Assembly: GCA_001247695.2 (NCBI GenBank)
Contig: LGRX02034735.1
Location: forward strand, 20,645 to 84,644
Direction of reading: 5' to 3'
DNA from: Cymbomonas tetramitiformis
Taxonomy: Eukaryota > Chlorophyta > Pyramimonadophyceae > Pyramimonadales > Pyramimonadaceae
Length of the DNA: 64,000 nucleotides
In this document: positions 32,698-43,100 of the stretch, one piece after another
Numbering within the stretch: position 1 is the stretch's first letter
How the letters are laid out: each line of letters starts with the position of its first letter
Translations under genes and position numbers: made by a program
The notes under the pieces: model-generated
Told to the model about the DNA's origin: nothing
The model's input: the letters and a program-made list of their open reading frames with translations, nothing else
Databases searched by the model: none

Positions 32698-34068
32698 TCA
32701 AATATGGGCTTGTTCAGCATACTGGGTCGTATCACCATCTGCCATGAACTTGCCCAAACTGAAAGTGAACATACCAATGCCTTCACCTTCTCCACCCTGT
32801 AACATCCTGGCTCTGACCAGCGGATTCTTGAATACCAAGACCCACATACACCTGCGGCCGATAGGTCCATGTTCCAAATGCCCAATCACATGCAAACGTC
32901 CAGTCTGACTCAATCGTCTGAAGTACGCGGCTCTGCTCTCGGTCATGTCTGTCAAGTAGTAAGATGGAACGTGGACACATGCCACCACACGACTGGCCAT
33001 CACTGCCAATGGAAACGCGATATCCAGCGCTGCAAACCAAGGCGAAGTCACCACTGCGTCACAGACACCATACTTCTCCTTCCATATGCGATAGTTACCT
33101 GGCTGAAGTGCGTCACGCGCCTCAGACCAACCCAACTGAGAGTTCCAGTCATTATTCATAAATCTCAACTGCGGCCATTGCTCCACCATCACCTCACTGA
33201 TGACCCCAGTACCTGCCCATGGGTCCCACACGCCATCGATGGACTTCCAGTCCACCTCTGTCGCCAAGCGCCTCACCTCGGAGGGCACTGTGATGACCAG
33301 CTCAAGCCCCCACTGCAGTGCGCTAGCTTCTCGCACCTGAGCCTTGGTCATATGTCTCAATTCTCCTCGTTTTTCAACTTCTTCTTCAGCCAAAGCAGGC
33401 ACAAGAGGTGCATCCCTCAGCTGCCTTGCCATTGCCTTCTGTTCCCGGTATTTCTTGCTCAGCACCGTGCGATGTCCCTCATTCCAGTGCCCTGGCATGA
33501 AGATCTGCACGGCCTCAGAGAGCTTGTCCTGTCTGCCCCAATCAATCTGATCTGGCATGTGGAGAAACATGTCCTTCTCATCCAACAGCATATCCCTGGA
33601 CGAGATGGCATGCCAAGGCTGCGACTTGCCTCCCTTCACCACGCGACGGGGACCCACGTCTGCTGGAAGCAGGCGCATGTCCGAGGACAGCTTCTCGTTC
33701 AGCTGTTGTTCCTTCATTCCCAATCTGTCCTCCAGGACCCAAGAGCTCTTGGTTTCCTGGGCTTGCACCTCAGCATTGGCGGCTTGCATCCTTGTGCCTG
33801 AGCACCTAGGACATAGCCACTCGCCCTCTGGTACTTCATTCAATGCTGGGGTAAGACACCATAAATGGTACCCCTTGTTGCACGCGTCGCACAACAACAT
33901 TTCTGCTTCTCCATCAGTCTTCCTGCACACTTCACATGCAAGGTGTCTGCTGGGCACGGCTGCACTGCAGTCATACTGGTCCTTCACCTGCAGGTGACAT
34001 GGCGCGATGCTCTGCACAGTGCTCTTCTCTCTTAACTTGGTGGCGTCCTCAAGCACCACGACACCATG
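32698..34068 (-). CDS. PHD finger plus amino-methyltransferase domain (3' part of pol, downstream of UGA)
   Basis: Open frame in phase with the integrase and separated from it only by TGA at 34071-34069. No ATG precedes the conserved part, so it is probably made by readthrough or is cut off by a nonsense mutation. Numbering from the GTG at 34059: residues 42-86 form a C4HC3 PHD finger (CEVC...CDAC...H..C...CPRC), a chromatin reader fold. Residues 277-287 (DPWAGTGVIS) resemble the SAM-binding motif of class I methyltransferases, and 339-342 (SPWF) sit where N6-adenine/N4-cytosine enzymes carry D/N/S-P-P-Y/F/W. W in the third position is unusual and activity is uncertain. The purine tract and A1 follow directly. 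Confidence 0.82.
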   Translation of the reverse strand, partial: HGVVVLEDATKLREKSTVQSIAPCHLQVKDQYDCSAAVPSRHLACEVCRKTDGEAEMLLCDACNKGYHLWCLTPALNEVPEGEWLCPRCSGTRMQAANAEVQAQETKSSWVLEDRLGMKEQQLNEKLSSDMRLLPADVGPRRVVKGGKSQPWHAISSRDMLLDEKDMFLHMPDQIDWGRQDKLSEAVQIFMPGHWNEGHRTVLSKKYREQKAMARQLRDAPLVPALAEEEVEKRGELRHMTKAQVREASALQWGLELVITVPSEVRRLATEVDWKSIDGVWDPWAGTGVISEVMVEQWPQLRFMNNDWNSQLGWSEARDALQPGNYRIWKEKYGVCDAVVTSPWFAALDIAFPLAVMASRVVACVHVPSYYLTDMTESRAAYFRRLSQTGRLHVIGHLEHGPIGRRCMWVLVFKNPLVRARMLQGGEGEGIGMFTFSLGKFMADGDTTQYAEQAHI

Positions 34069-35523
34069 TCACTGTATCTTGACCAGCTTCAGGATGGCGG
34101 ACTTGGTCGCGACTTCCATGCCGCTGCGAGGCTTCTGTCTGATGTAGACGAAATCGCCCACTTTGAACTGGTGTGGCCTAGGCTCATAGCCCCCACCCCT
34201 TCTTCCTTCATAATGTAACGTATCGCGATGCTGCGCTACCTCCAGGCTGCAACCAGCGTGCACCATCAGTCGCCTCACCACCTGTGCTCTCTGGAGGAGG
34301 TCCTTGACTCTGGCATCCTTCTCATCTTCGACCCCAGCACCGAAATCTATGCTGGGCGCCTGCTTCAAATCTGGCGGCACCACTGCCTCTTGGGCAAACA
34401 ACAGGGTAAACGGCGCCACTCCCGTGGACTCCTGGCGTGCTGCATTGTAGCTCAGCACCAGCGGCCAGAGCTGCTCATCCCACTCATAATCGAGGCCCTT
34501 CTCCAAGGCAAGCTTCTTGAAGCAAAACTTCATTGTGCGCACCACTCGCTCAGTAAGCCCATTGCCTTCTGGTGAGTCTGGTGAGGTGACTCGTCGGTCG
34601 ATCAGGCAGTCTCTGCATAACTGCTTGAACTCGCCCTCGAACTCTTTGCCTCCATCCACCAAGCACTCTGCTGGCGCACCAAACACAGCCAGGACATGAC
34701 TGCGAAATGCCGCTACGATGGTCCTCGCTTCCTTGTCGGGAATGGGTACACAGACTATGAATCTGGTGTAGTGCTCGGTCATGATGAGCACCCTGTTGTT
34801 GCCAGCCTTGGTCTGTCTCCTCGAAGGCCATGCCAAGTCCAGCGACCAACGATACATGAACGACGCGATCTCGAGGGGGGATAAACACGCATCCTCTCTT
34901 GCATAATGGGTTTTCACGCGCTGACAGGTCTCACACTGAGTGACCACAGCCTCCACGTCCTTCTTCAAGTTGGCCCACCAATGGCGCTGCCACAGAAGAT
35001 GCTGCGTACGTCTTATGCCCCAATGGCCAGTTCTGGAATGGCATTCCTTGACCAATGCAAGACGGTCAGCAGGCTTGGGTATCCTCACCTCCTTGCCCGA
35101 CAGCGTGATCATGTAGATCTCGTCCGTAGCCTCATCCCATCGATGTCGTGCTGCGCGTCTCCTCACACGACGGACTTCATCCTCTGGCAATCTCACGCGG
35201 CCATTGGACTTTAGCCATCTGAGGCACCACTTGTCGTCATGCACATCTCGATGTTTGTCGCGGTCAGCCTGTTGTTCTGCAACGCTGGCCATCAAGTCCG
35301 CAAATCTGGTGGTACACGCCAACCTGGGGAGTCTCATCTCCGTATCTTTGCCAGGCGGGCTCCAAGCAGGCACGTCAGCGCGCACTGCTGGAGTTGCGCC
35401 CTCCTTCACGAAGTGGCTCTCGTGCCTCTGGCGATACTGCATAATGGCGTAGAGCTGCCACTCCTTCTTCTTCTTCTTCTTGGTTCCAGCCTTCTGTCGC
35501 TGAGCCCCAATTCCTTCTGCACC
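34069..35523 (-). CDS. Pol segment: retroviral-type integrase
   Basis: Encodes the HHCC zinc domain (His135, His140, Cys170, Cys173 counted from the ATG at 35442). The rve catalytic core follows with Asp202 (SLDLAW), Asp263 (LVDGGKEF) and Glu298 (GLTERV), giving the D,D-34/35-E pattern, then a C-terminal barrel segment (KVGDFVYIRQ). The frame is the continuation of the RT-methyltransferase ORF once the MITE at 35532-35824 and one target duplication (301 bp) are removed; between them lies a Lys-rich linker. The frame ends in TGA in the middle of what should be the last barrel strand (VKIQ, stop, HGVVVLED), which argues that the stop is secondary or recoded. Confidence 0.93.
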   Translation of the reverse strand, partial: GAEGIGAQRQKAGTKKKKKKEWQLYAIMQYRQRHESHFVKEGATPAVRADVPAWSPPGKDTEMRLPRLACTTRFADLMASVAEQQADRDKHRDVHDDKWCLRWLKSNGRVRLPEDEVRRVRRRAARHRWDEATDEIYMITLSGKEVRIPKPADRLALVKECHSRTGHWGIRRTQHLLWQRHWWANLKKDVEAVVTQCETCQRVKTHYAREDACLSPLEIASFMYRWSLDLAWPSRRQTKAGNNRVLIMTEHYTRFIVCVPIPDKEARTIVAAFRSHVLAVFGAPAECLVDGGKEFEGEFKQLCRDCLIDRRVTSPDSPEGNGLTERVVRTMKFCFKKLALEKGLDYEWDEQLWPLVLSYNAARQESTGVAPFTLLFAQEAVVPPDLKQAPSIDFGAGVEDEKDARVKDLLQRAQVVRRLMVHAGCSLEVAQHRDTLHYEGRRGGGYEPRPHQFKVGDFVYIRQKPRSGMEVATKSAILKLVKIQ

Positions 35524-35531
35524 TTTCTGCC

Positions 35532-35824
35532 CAGGGAAGATATCTTACCCCAATTGGCCGGCCCCGGGCCGAACTGAGTCGCCAAAATGAGGCCCAGGCC
35601 GAAGAGGGGCCGAAAGAGAAATTGCTTTGGGGCCGAACCAATTTGGCGCAAACTTCAAAAATTTTGATGAATTTTTTTGCGATTTTGGCATTTTCCCATA
35701 CTTAAGATTAAAATTTTCGCGCCTGCGGCGGGCATTTTGTAGTTTGGACTGGGCGGGCCGAAGGCGGCCCGAAAGAAAATTTGACTTTGGGGCCGTACCA
35801 GCTCAACGGAAGATATCTTCCCTG
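35532..35824. mobile_element. hAT-like MITE (CAGGGAAGATATCTT), copy 2, 293 bp, inside pol
   Basis: Same TIRs as 8765-9044. A perfect 8-bp target duplication TTTCTGCC lies at 35524-35531 and 35825-35832. It differs from copy 1 by a 13-bp insertion (near GCGCCTGCGGCGG). Because the element is nested, it is younger than this copy of the retroelement. Confidence 0.95.
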
Positions 35825-38800
35825 TTTCTGCCCTTGTGAGCACATTGCCTGCAGCTTCTCTTCCCAGTCACGGTGACTCATGGGCTTCGCCACCTGCTGA
35901 GTATATGCGTTCGAATTCTCAACCCATTCCGCCAGCAAAGCTTGCCTCTGCTGAAGGTCCGACCTCGCGTGGTCTGCCCAGTTGTTGTCTACAGCGATAG
36001 GCTGTCCTGGGGAATTCTCCGCCTCTGGGGACTCCTCGCTGTGAGGGAGCCCCTTCCTGCTCGCTTCTGCGACTGACATCAGCAGTTCCATTGCCCTGCG
36101 ATCCATGGCCAGGCCCAGAATGCTCGCCAATTCTACGTCGTTCAGGCCATCAGCCATGCGTAGCTCACTTGCGCTGTAGCCCATGGCTCGCGCCTTCTCG
36201 TCGAGGTTCACTTCTCGAGATTCTTCCTCGGCGTCTTCATCGTCCTGGTTGCGCACCACGGTGCACATCCTTGCTCTTCTAAATGCTCTCGACCCTTGCG
36301 TCGCCATGATGGTGGGAAGAGCCCTCAGCGGTTCTCCCACCACGTTCACCACGTAGTGAGGCGCGCGGTCTGTTCTTATCACTGGTCTGGGCTGCCAGCC
36401 CTTGCACAGGATTGACGATACGACTCGTCCTTCTGGTCTCGCCACCTTGCTCATCACGGAGCGAAACTGGTGGATCTGGAACAAGTTGCTCCAATACGCT
36501 CGCAATCGATGTGCGTAAGCGCCTGCTTGTGCTGCATCAAAGGACACTGGTCGGCCAATGACGCTGGCAATGTACGGGAACACCTCGTCCCTGATCTTGG
36601 TCCCGGGTCTGTGCGACAATGGGGAAACGTTCTCCAGGATGTAGCCTGGGGGCCTCTGCTGCTGTAGCTGCTGCAGCGTGGATAGAAGCCGAACCACTTC
36701 ATAAAATAATTTGCTGTGCCTGCCATCCAGGCCTGTGAGTGTTCCAGCAGGGGAGAGATCCTGGCACGGGAACCCACATACCATGACCCACTGGCGTCCT
36801 TGAAGGGCTCCTGCTCGTATGAAGTCGGCACTGGTGGTGTCGTGCAGATCTTGGGGTAGAGCCCCAAATTCTATTGCACTGGGAGAGATGAGATCAGAAT
36901 ATCGTCTCAGCAACGCCGTGCACCTGGCCCTGGCAACTGTCCGACTGCTCGGTGATATGTCCTGATACAGGTAGCGATCCACCTTCATCCCACTGCGGAG
37001 CAACATCTCTAGGCCAGCACAGAGGCCTCCACATGGCTCATAGCACACCACACCTTCCTCCCGAGCTTGCGAGAAGAACTGCCTGCCCAGCACCCTCGTG
37101 TCCACCTTCTCAGGCTTCAAGATGCATCCGCCTTCAAAGTACTCATTGCTGTATACAGCGGGGCTTCCCTCGCCATGTGTGCCTCGCGTAGGCCTCACCA
37201 AGCTCAGCGCCTTCCAAGCCGCTCTGGCTAGCCTCCCAGAGTCGGTCACCAGCTCGGGTAAGTCAGTATCGAACATGTCCCCGTGATTGCACTCCAATTC
37301 CTCCTGGTGGTGCAAGTCGAATAAACGATGCACTGGTCCCGTGCCCAGCTGCTCCATGGCAGCCATCTTGCAGTAGTTGGCAACCTGCACCTCTGGCGTG
37401 GCCTCTTCCCCTGGGGACACCTCCCCAGCCAGCATAAAGCACAAGTGGTCGCAGAAGTCCTTCGTGTGAACTTCCCCCACGCCTGCGTGAAGCGCAGTCA
37501 CTTTCTCCCTCTCATGCCTTGCCCCAGTCTCGTCTGTGGTAGATGGTAGCGGATAGCGAGACGGCACGTCGGCGTTGCTGTTCTTGGCTCCCGGGCGATA
37601 CTGCACCGTGAAGTCGAACTCCTGCAAACTAATTGCCCAGCGTAGGTGTTGCCCCTGGAGATCAGCCTTCTCCATCAGGGTGGTGAGCGGTGAGTGGTCA
37701 GTCACCAGCGTAAAGTGAACACCATGTAAGTACTGCCTCAGCGTGCGCACTGCCCACACCACTGCAAGCATCTCCCCTTTGAAGCTGGCGTACTGCCTCT
37801 CCGTCTTACTCAGGGATCGGCTGATTGCCATGCAGATGTACTCCTTCCCATCATCGTCCTTCTGGCCCAGCACTGCGCCAATGCCATAGGTGCTCCAATC
37901 AGTGTACAATATGAGGGGTCTGTCATAATCGATAGGCCTCAGACATCTCCCAGAGCAGAGGGCGTCCTTCAGGTCTTGAAGCGCTTGATCTTGCTCCTTC
38001 CCCCAAGCTCCCTTGATGTCAGTGACCTCCTTCTTGAGCAGGTCGTTGAGAGGGCGGGCCATCTCAGAGTAGTTTGGCCCCCCTGGCTCACCCACCAGGC
38101 CCTTGTAGTAATTCATCATGCCCAAGATGGAGCGGAGCCCAGTCTTGTCCTGGGGGCTTGGAAGCTCCTGGATGGCCTTGCACTTTGCTTCTTGCGCGCC
38201 AATGGAGTTGTGACCAATGCGGTAGCCCAGAAAGTCCACCGTGGCTGCACCAAAGGTACTCTTGCCTGCGTGCAGTCTGATGCCAGCGTCCCCCAAGGTG
38301 CGCAACACGTCCTCAACGTCCTTCAGATGCTGCTCAGGCGTGGAATCCGTGTAGACCACTACGTCATCGACGTATGCCACTGTACAATGCTGCAAGTGAC
38401 GTAACTCGTAGTCCATGATTCTCACAAACGCAGAAGTGGCTCCAGCTGCCCCAAAAGGCATCGAGGTGTACTGGTACCGCTGATTCTTCCACCAGAACGC
38501 CGTCTTGCTTCTGTCCTCTTCCGTAGCCATGGGGATCTGGTGGAAGGCTTTGGTGGCATCCAGCGTGGTCTTGAACTTGGCCTTCGCAACCTTCTGGTAG
38601 AGCTCCTCTGGTCGATGTGGCAGCGTGTTGTCCTTGAGGGAGTGCCGGTTGACGCCCCTGAGATCCACGCAGAATCTCGTCTGGGTCCACAGGCCAGTCT
38701 CATGATCCTTCTTGCCAGCCACGACGACGTTGCTCGCATGTCTGCAATGCTTGGCTGCAGGCTCTATGAAGCCATACTCCAACAGTTCCTTGCAGTGAAT

Positions 38801-40081
38801 ATCGATGATTTCCTGCTCGCCCGGGCTGTACTTCCTGGGTCTCTGGTAGGCGGCCTTGGATTCGTCTATGAAAGGGATGGAGAACGTGTTGTGCTCCGCC
38901 TTGCCTTTGTAGCCTGTCAGGTCGTGAGGGCTGTTGGCAAAAGTGGTCTTGCACCTGCGGAGAACGTTTCGCATTTCCTCCCAGTGCTCCTCCTTGAAGT
39001 CAGGATGTCCTCCAAACGTGGCATTGAGCTCAGTGTCGAGCCACGCTGCCTCGTCCTTGGTCACTGTCGTGTCACCTAGAGGTTGAAGCTCGTCCAGCAC
39101 GGTGTACGGCAAGACCTCATCCTGCTCCGCGACGTTGGCTTCCCAGCCCGGCTCCCATTGCCTCGAGGATTGATGAGCCTCCCAAGAAGTGCAGGGGGAC
39201 GCACCCCAGGCACTGCGCGTGGGTGACATGACATCGTACGCAGGCACACTCTCGGTCAGCTTGCCAGCGACCCACAAGATTCCGCACAAAAGCAGAAAAA
39301 ATCGCAAAATTCTGTTGAGCCGCAGTGCTTCTGCCGGCGAGTTCGAAGCGAAGAAGCACGCCATTACTCTCCACCCCCCCTGCGCCAAGCGAGTACTCCC
39401 ACCAGCGGCGGTGGAGACCACTAGCGTAAGGACAAGCGCCATGTAGGCGGCCTGCGCGACGCGATGAAGTTGGAGATTACGCCGAAGCTGCGCCCAGCGC
39501 GCCGCAAAGCGAGGCTTGTCCAACCTGGCCGGCAAAGCGGGCAGGCGCACGCGGCCCAGTAGGAAAACTTGGGACCAGCGCAGGGACGGAACAGTCCACC
39601 CCCGGGCACGTCGAACGTCACATGCGTCCAGAGGGATGTCCACGACATAAGAAGCTTGGTGCGCCACATCCTCAGTATAAATACCGGCGCAAACCCAAAG
39701 CCAGGCGAGGACCACGAGGAGGAGGGCTGTGGCACACTGTGACCAGCATGCCAAGGAAATGGCCACCCCCCGGAGGGGTACCACCATCCAACCTTCTGCA
39801 CGAACGCGGTGCACGCCAGCATAGATGCCCATGGTACGCACGATGAGGGACCCAACGTACCAGACACAAGCGAGGGCCCACAAGACCCAAATGTCATAAC
39901 ATGCACGACAGGGATAACGTCGAGCAAACGACCACCACACCGGCAGCTGGTCCAAAAGCGAGGCCACGCAGCGCCTCCACCAAATCGATGAAAAGGGCAC
40001 CATGACAGGTGCCACGCCGTTGCCTCCCACATCGCCCAAATGGCGACCATGGGCACGGGACCTCGTCCCAGCCACCACCAA
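35825..40081 (-). CDS. Pol: membrane segments, reverse transcriptase, RNase H and C5 cytosine methyltransferase
   Basis: Open from 40105; the first codon usually called (40081) is TTG, so initiation or frameshifting is unresolved. Domains by residue from 40081: hydrophobic helices near 63-82, 105-134, 210-226 and 259-273; RT about 430-640 with CVDLRGVN, MPFGAAGA and catalytic YVDD (570-573); RNase H about 722-800 (YTDWSTYG, FKGEM, VTDHS); C5-MTase about 1010-1340 with EPCGGLCAG (motif I), GFPCQDLS (motif IV nucleophile Cys1106), ENV (motif VI, 1150-1152), RLRAYW (motif VIII-like), RALPTI (motif IX) and a motif X-like helix. All catalytic residues of RT and MTase appear present. The frame continues into integrase but for the MITE at 35532. 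Confidence 0.93.
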
Positions 40082-40181
40082 ACCACTGCACTGCCTGCAA
40101 GCGAGCTACACGCTCGCAGGACACCCGGCCTCAAGTGGACTGCCTGTGCCGGCAGCCCACGGCCACAGCGTTGGTTGCGCA

Positions 40182-43100
40182 TCAGGGCCGCCCGCCTGCT
40201 GCGTCCGGGGAGCCCTGATGAAAACGCGCTTGTTGTCGCTGCGCCTCACGTCGTTCTTCTGTGTGGCGCTCAAACGCCACTGTCTCATCGGTGCACACCG
40301 AATGCGCCGGAGAAGGAGGGCGCCTCGAGGTGCGGTTGGCCGGTATCCTGGATGTCCTCGGTGTGTGGACGACATGGGTGGAAGTCCCGTGGCGGCCAGC
40401 GGAAGGAGCAGACGAGCGCGCAGCACTGCTCGCGCCCTGTCGACGTCCAGCCGTACTGCCAGAAGGCTGGCGCTGATGACGCGCAGGGGGGTCGCGGACC
40501 TCGTCCACATTCCTTGTCCAAATTGCGTCCATGTGCTCGGGCCTTTCGGCTACTCGAGCCTGAAGGGCGGGCGGTGTAGCTGCTGGGAGACGACGTGCCT
40601 CTAAGGCTCCCAGCGCTGGCAGCAACCATGGCGCGGCCACTTCCTTGGTCCCCCACTGCAAGTGCGTGAACTTCCGGTCGTCTCGCATGAGGTAATCGTT
40701 CGTGAACTCAGCGTGCCAAGACAAACACCGTTGCTGCTCCATGAAGATGTAATACACTGGCGTGGCATTCGGGTGCGCCATGCAGCGCAGCACGTGTGCT
40801 GACTCCAGCGCCACGTAGGAGCACAGCGACCCCTCGATGTTCCTTGCATGGCCTCCCTCGAGCCTGTGCCCCGAATCAAAGTGCGACAGATCGGCATAGG
40901 CCGACATGATCGCCTCCAGCAGGTTGGAGGACGTCGTCTGTCCCCCAAGAGGGAGGCGCCAGCCCTGGTGTCCGCAATGGATGGTCTTGTCATGCTTCCT
41001 GGCGACCTTGCCGGTGATACCCGGACGCTTCCGAAGCCGGAGACCTCGTTCCTTGTTGCACACGCCAAGCTCATGCACGACGCGTTGGCCTCGACAGCGG
41101 TCTACGAACGTCACGCCAAACTTCACCATGAAGACGGTGAGATCGCGGCGATCCTTCAAGGCCCTCACCTCCTCCACGGACAGAAATCTGCCCACCGAGC
41201 TGTCGGACGAGGTGGCTCTCTGTACGGCATCCCAATCTGACCCCGATGGAGATGGAGGCGCCCTCGCGGGGGACCGAGACAGATGATGCGCCCGTGGTGG
41301 ACTCGGAGGTGTAGAAGGCGGGCCTCGCGGGGAACGTGATCGGGCATCACGTGGGACACGGATTGAGCTCGCCCATGAGCCAACGTTGGTCATAGCAGGC
41401 GATGCAGGCGGCGACCTTCCTCGAGAAGGGCTAGCGGCAGGATCCGATGGTCCAGCTGCTGCGGCACAAACGAGTTGAGGTGACAACTCACGAGAATTGT
41501 TCGCTGGCCCAATGTCGCTGGATGGTGGCGATGGCGTTGCGCGGAATGCGATATCCGACATGCGCGGTGGTGACCATGGTATAATGGGCCCATGAGGCGG
41601 CCCAGCGGCGGCACGAGACGGCCCAGCGGCGGCCTGAGACGGCCCAGCGGCGGCCTGAGATGGTCCCGCCCCTGCGGCAGGAGCAGGTGGCTGCGTCGGG
41701 GCTCGCTTCGTGAGCCTGGTGTTCACCATGTTGTTGGGTGGCGGTGGCCTGCGCTCTGCGTCCGCGTCAAGCGCATCGTATCCCTGCTGCTTGGTGTTGA
41801 CTGACTTGAGCATCTTCCTCATCTCCCCCAGGCGTACGTACTCCTGGGCGGCTGCATTCTCGGAGAACACCCTGCCAGGCCCCCCAAGACCATCCCCCAC
41901 TGGGTAGTACTTGGCGTTGGAATCCAGAGAGACGAGCTCCAGAGGTGGTCCCTCGTGGCCGTGTCGAACATATCTCTGGAGTATGCCATCCGAGAGGGAC
42001 TCCACGTCCACTGGGCAGAGATACCTGAGCAACTGGTATGCCCAGACACCAGTGCTCTCGTACCAGTGAGGGAGCTGGAGCTCCTGCAGCAACTCCTCGC
42101 CATTGTACACGAGCGCATGATCCAACGTGCAGCCCATCAAGTCGAGGTACTGCGTGGCTGCGCGCGGTTGGACACAGAGGACGCGCTCCTTCAGATCCCA
42201 CATGAGGGTCCCAGTGACCTCACCACTGGGGTATTTGAACAACGCCTGGAGCTTGTCCTGCAGTTTCTGGATCGGGTTGAGGTCGAGCCTCGAAATGCCT
42301 CTCTCCCTAGGCATGACGACGTCCTGCTTGCTGGCAGAGGACGGTATGTGCGTCATGTAGTTGCCATCGAGTATCCAGCGGTCCTTTTCCTCGTCGTGCT
42401 GCAGCTTCTGATCCACGTACAGCCAGTTAGGGGACATCAGCTGGTCTACTGTCACCCACTTCTGCTCGCGACACCGGGTGAGCTCCACGCAGACATGATC
42501 TTGGGAAGGTTTGGTCGGCATGTCCTGGGCTGGGCACTGGAGGATGCGGCAGAGACGCGCGATGTGGTTCCGGTCCAAATACAGTCTCTGATCCGCCCAG
42601 TTGTAGTCGAGAGGGGCGTTGAGAGACGGACGACCCCCGGCAACCTGGTCCTCAGTGAACCATCTTGCGTGTCCACCCTCCCAAGGGCTCGGCTCTTCGT
42701 AAAACTGTGCGAGGATGCGCTCCGATGCTGCCTGTACGGCGGGCGCCAGTGGCGCCAGGGCACTCCTCCGGCCGCCTTCGAGGGGACACGTCCGATGGCG
42801 ATTCCTTGCCTCGAGCTCCGCTCGCGTGATGGCTCGAGGTCGTGGGCGTTCAGCAAGATGTCTTGGCGAAGGCGCTGGTGACCCCACTGGTGACTCGTCA
42901 CCGTCGTCGATGTGCTCAAGGCGAAACCCAGAAGCAGCGAACCTCTCCTCCCTTGTGCTCAGAGGTGGGTGCCTTAGCCACTCGCACTCCATTCCCTGTC
43001 CAAAGATTTCCGACTTCAGACACACCGCCAGGTCCACCCGCCTTGGCAGGTCGGGACGCCTGGGTGGTGTCATGTCTACCAACGGAAGCACCACCTGAGC

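Noticed and set aside
32869..33801. Long plus-strand ORFs across the retroelement (for example 310 and 308 codons)
   Set aside because: They are antisense shadows of domain-bearing minus-strand frames.
39421..40182. 253-codon minus-strand ORF bridging the protease and pol frames
   Set aside because: It is a third frame of the GC-rich pol start with no domain. Using it as a fusion bridge would need two shifts.
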